From NCBI GenBank assembly GCA_024529925.1, contig JAFEUB010001039.1:124001-188000 (forward strand): 64,000 bases of DNA, given 5' to 3'. Position 1 is the first letter of the stretch; every line of letters begins with the position of its first letter. The stretch is from Ophthalmolycus amberensis (Eukaryota; Chordata; Actinopteri; Perciformes; Zoarcidae). The notes beneath the pieces are model-generated. The model was not told the DNA's origin, did no database searches, and worked only from the letters and a program-made list of their open reading frames with translations. Below, piece after piece: positions 61,855-64,000 of the stretch. Both the position numbers and the translations under genes were made by a program.

Positions 61855-62644
61855 TGATCCGTTAAAAGCGGTTGTCCCCTCGTACAAAATAAATCAGAAA
61901 ATGAACGCAAAGTGCGTCCTCATTTCACACCCCAGTCCTTAAACTGACTGACCTGTGCGTCTCATTTAGCATATCCAAAAATCAACAGCCTAATAATCCA
62001 AATAGCGGCCGAGACGCACAACGAAAACCACCTGTTACAAAACTCCGTCTGGTGGCGAAATAAAACGCGGGTGGCCAGGATCACTGGATATGTTTTTCAA
62101 TGTTTTTGTCGAATAGATTACACAATGTGATTTCAATTAATACTTCCACATGTTAAACTTATTTCCCGCTCGTGGAAAACAAGATTGTGGCAACAGAATA
62201 ATTGACCAATTACGCACCGTAGGCTACAGTACGTGCCTATCGGATGCACCACGTAGTCTGAAGTAATGTGTCACTCCTCACCTTTTCTTAAGACAGATCA
62301 TATCCAAATTATGCAACGCCAAAAGCCATAACTATCCCTGACAACTTTTCTCTTCTCCACACAAGATGATGAAGCCTGACAATGATCCAGTCGCGCATTT
62401 AATCACGCGCTGAGATATTCCACCAGTTCTCACACCAGGCTCGAGTGCCAGATGTGAGGTTGTTCTCCAGCTGGGGATCTGTTGCTTTTCTTCACAAGTA
62501 GCCGATCTTCCCTTAGCGACACAGCCCGGTTGGATGGATGGTGCGTTCAACAACAGGCTCGCCAGTTTAACTCTTTGGATGCTGGCGACGGTTGGCGCAT
62601 CATTGAACCACTCCCTCTAATCAGACCGAGAGGATGTGCTGATG

Positions 62645-62647
<3 letters not shown>

Positions 62648-62692
<45 letters not shown>
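62648..62692 (+). repeat. (GT)n microsatellite upstream of kcnc4
   Basis: About 22 GT units and a following GAGAGA run to about 62711, about 0.8 kb upstream of the kcnc4 start codon. Confidence 0.95.
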
Positions 62693-62695
<3 letters not shown>

Positions 62696-63344
62696 AGCGA
62701 GAGAGAGAGAGATATATACATGATCAACCCTCAATTAACCTCTTTTTGTAGACTGTAATATTTTACATACTCCGGTCTACATATCTTACATTTGTAGACC
62801 AATGGCAAAAAGTACAAACTGTGCACCATATGGGAATTGTTGTGTACTGGAGTTTTGTACTTTTGTACAGGTGTTAGTGATGTGTCAGCTCCAGCATGTG
62901 AAAAATGGGCTTATTATTGCACCACCTGACTGAATAAGGACTAGTGGTTGACCGCTATAGACTCAGTCGGCCTATACCGTCCTGAACATATGCTGATGTT
63001 TCACTGCATGACAGCTAGACTATCCTCTTAAATTATGCCATTTCATCACTCTTTATATCAGGATTAATGTTAGCCTAGAGTTTCAGCTGCAGTTCAAGGT
63101 GTGATTTCACTGCTATTTCCAGGAGTAGCTCAAGATTATTATAGTTATTGTTGTTGTTATTATTGAGCAACTACAAAGTGTGATCCAACAGGTATAGCTT
63201 TGAGGCCTCCAGTGTGTTAAGAAAACTCATGATGTCGCTGACACGAGTCAACACTGCCACCAAGTGGATCCTTCAGTGAACAACACAAGCAGCGAGACCG
63301 ACTGAACCATTCAGGAGTGAAGTACTTGGGCCAAATATTTGTTT

Positions 63345-63430
63345 ATTTAAAGTGGTGGAGGAAGTGTCCAGTTGATTTACGGTAGTTACGTAAAAATAGA
63401 AATACCAGTGAAACTGATACAAGTGAAGGT
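63345..63430 (+). repeat. Dispersed fish repeat ('gtggtggaggaagt' end)
   Basis: It contains 'aaagtggtggaggaagtgtcca', 'acgtaaaaatagaaatacca' and 'aagtgaaggtag', similar in order to the copy at 52850-52995. Confidence 0.45.
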
Positions 63431-63599
63431 AGCTTAATGCACTTAACATATTACTGAAAGAGGAACTCGACTGATTTTAGACGACAGTCTATTTACAGGC
63501 GTTTGGGAGTAACTTAGGCTACAAGCTTACTACTTATATGAAGACAATTGTATAAAGTATTTTGTGGCTGCAGAGGGAGCTGTGTGAAGTCTGACAAAT

Positions 63600-63800
63600 T
63601 GTTGGAATTGAAGACTACAAGTTTGAAAATAAAAAATGATGTGACCTGACCTCTGTGGGTCGCTCCTCATCTCTGCTTGAGGCTACAGCAGCTTGGAGCT
63701 ACATTAGCTGCTACTAGCATTGCACACCCGAATCAACTGTCGGCAACCGAGTTGCATTGTGGGTAATGTAGACGCTAGGTTTGGGATGAAATATAATTTG
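63600..63800 (+). repeat. Dispersed repeat, copy 2 (TTGCATTGTGGGTAA family)
   Basis: The partner of 15840-15935. TTGCATTGTGGGTAATGTAG at 63752-63771, then 'acgctaggttt'. The preceding 'agctacattagctgctactagcattgcac' (29 bases at 63697-63725) corresponds loosely to 'agctactttagccaccgttagca' in copy 1. Confidence 0.55.
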
Positions 63801-64000
63801 CGGAATAATAATTTAAAAAAAGACGATCTCTTGATATGTATTTAATAAATTGTGCATCTTAAGTCCGACATTTTTATAATAGCAATGCAATGCTGAGTCG
63901 GTGGATCGCTCTCTTGCTATTTCTAATTGTATTGTGTGTCTTGTGTAATACACACATTTGTAAACTATAAATCATATTCCAACACAAGAAAGGGGAAGAT

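Larger units (their letters stand above)
61855..64000. other. kcnc4 5' UTR and upstream flank
   Basis: There is no TATA box in a clear position and the transcription start is not identifiable. A (GT)n tract at 62648-62692 is followed by a short (GA)n run. Dispersed repeat fragments occur at 63345-63430 and about 63600-63800. No gene is seen on either strand. Confidence 0.5.

Noticed and set aside
61236..61857. Plus-strand open frames opposite kcnc4 exon 1
   Set aside because: They are shadows of the GC-rich T1 exon, with Arg/Pro/Ser-rich nonsense composition.
61855..61887. Upstream extension of the kcnc4 start by 11 codons
   Set aside because: The frame is open, but its first codon is TTG. 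The first ATG is at 61854, exactly where Kv3.4 homology begins.

Overview
The window is teleost fish nuclear DNA. Genes are split by GT-AG introns, and dinucleotide and trinucleotide microsatellites are abundant. It also carries dispersed repeat types that I recognise from spiny-rayed (percomorph) fish genomes, relics of hAT and Tc1 DNA transposons, and LINE-like tails. The percomorph assignment is an inference from repeat character, not a measured result.

Two protein-coding genes can be read completely, and both are membrane proteins of neurons. The first is slc6a17 (NTT4/XT1, a synaptic-vesicle neutral amino-acid transporter of the SLC6 family) on the + strand. It has a probable non-coding first exon ending at 13538, eleven coding exons from 17086 to 27672 (730 residues), and a probable long 3' UTR to about 31.8 kb. 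The second is kcnc4 (Kv3.4, a fast voltage-gated potassium channel with an N-terminal inactivation ball) on the - strand. It has three well-supported coding exons (61854-61246, 50326-49390, 48634-48458) and a less certain terminal exon (45154-45087), giving 596 residues. All splice phases fit and the exons join into uninterrupted frames. The two genes point at each other. SLC6A17 and KCNC4 are also neighbours in human, so this is a conserved linkage, apparently with one gene inverted.

Region by region: 1-13.4 kb is gene-poor upstream DNA. It contains a 1683-bp hAT transposon (4425-6107) with an 8-bp target duplication, terminal inverted repeats and an internally deleted transposase gene. 13.4-31.8 kb is slc6a17. 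31.8-43.1 kb is intergenic, with a 228-bp pure (CT)n tract at 40884-41111 and dispersed repeats. 43.1-62 kb is kcnc4, whose 10.9-kb first intron holds many repeats, a Tc1-like relic (59906-60201) and an unusual 2-kb GC-rich, C-biased block (about 56150-58150). That block has a TATA box and nested tandem duplications, and I cannot assign it to a known family. 62-64 kb is the kcnc4 upstream flank, with a (GT)n tract and more repeats.

I see no RNA genes, CRISPR arrays or prokaryotic elements. The least explained items are the GC-rich block, the hAT derivative that keeps a joined mini-transposase frame, a 90-nt slc6a17 intron that is open in the coding frame, and the microsatellite that serves as the polypyrimidine tract of slc6a17 exon 6.
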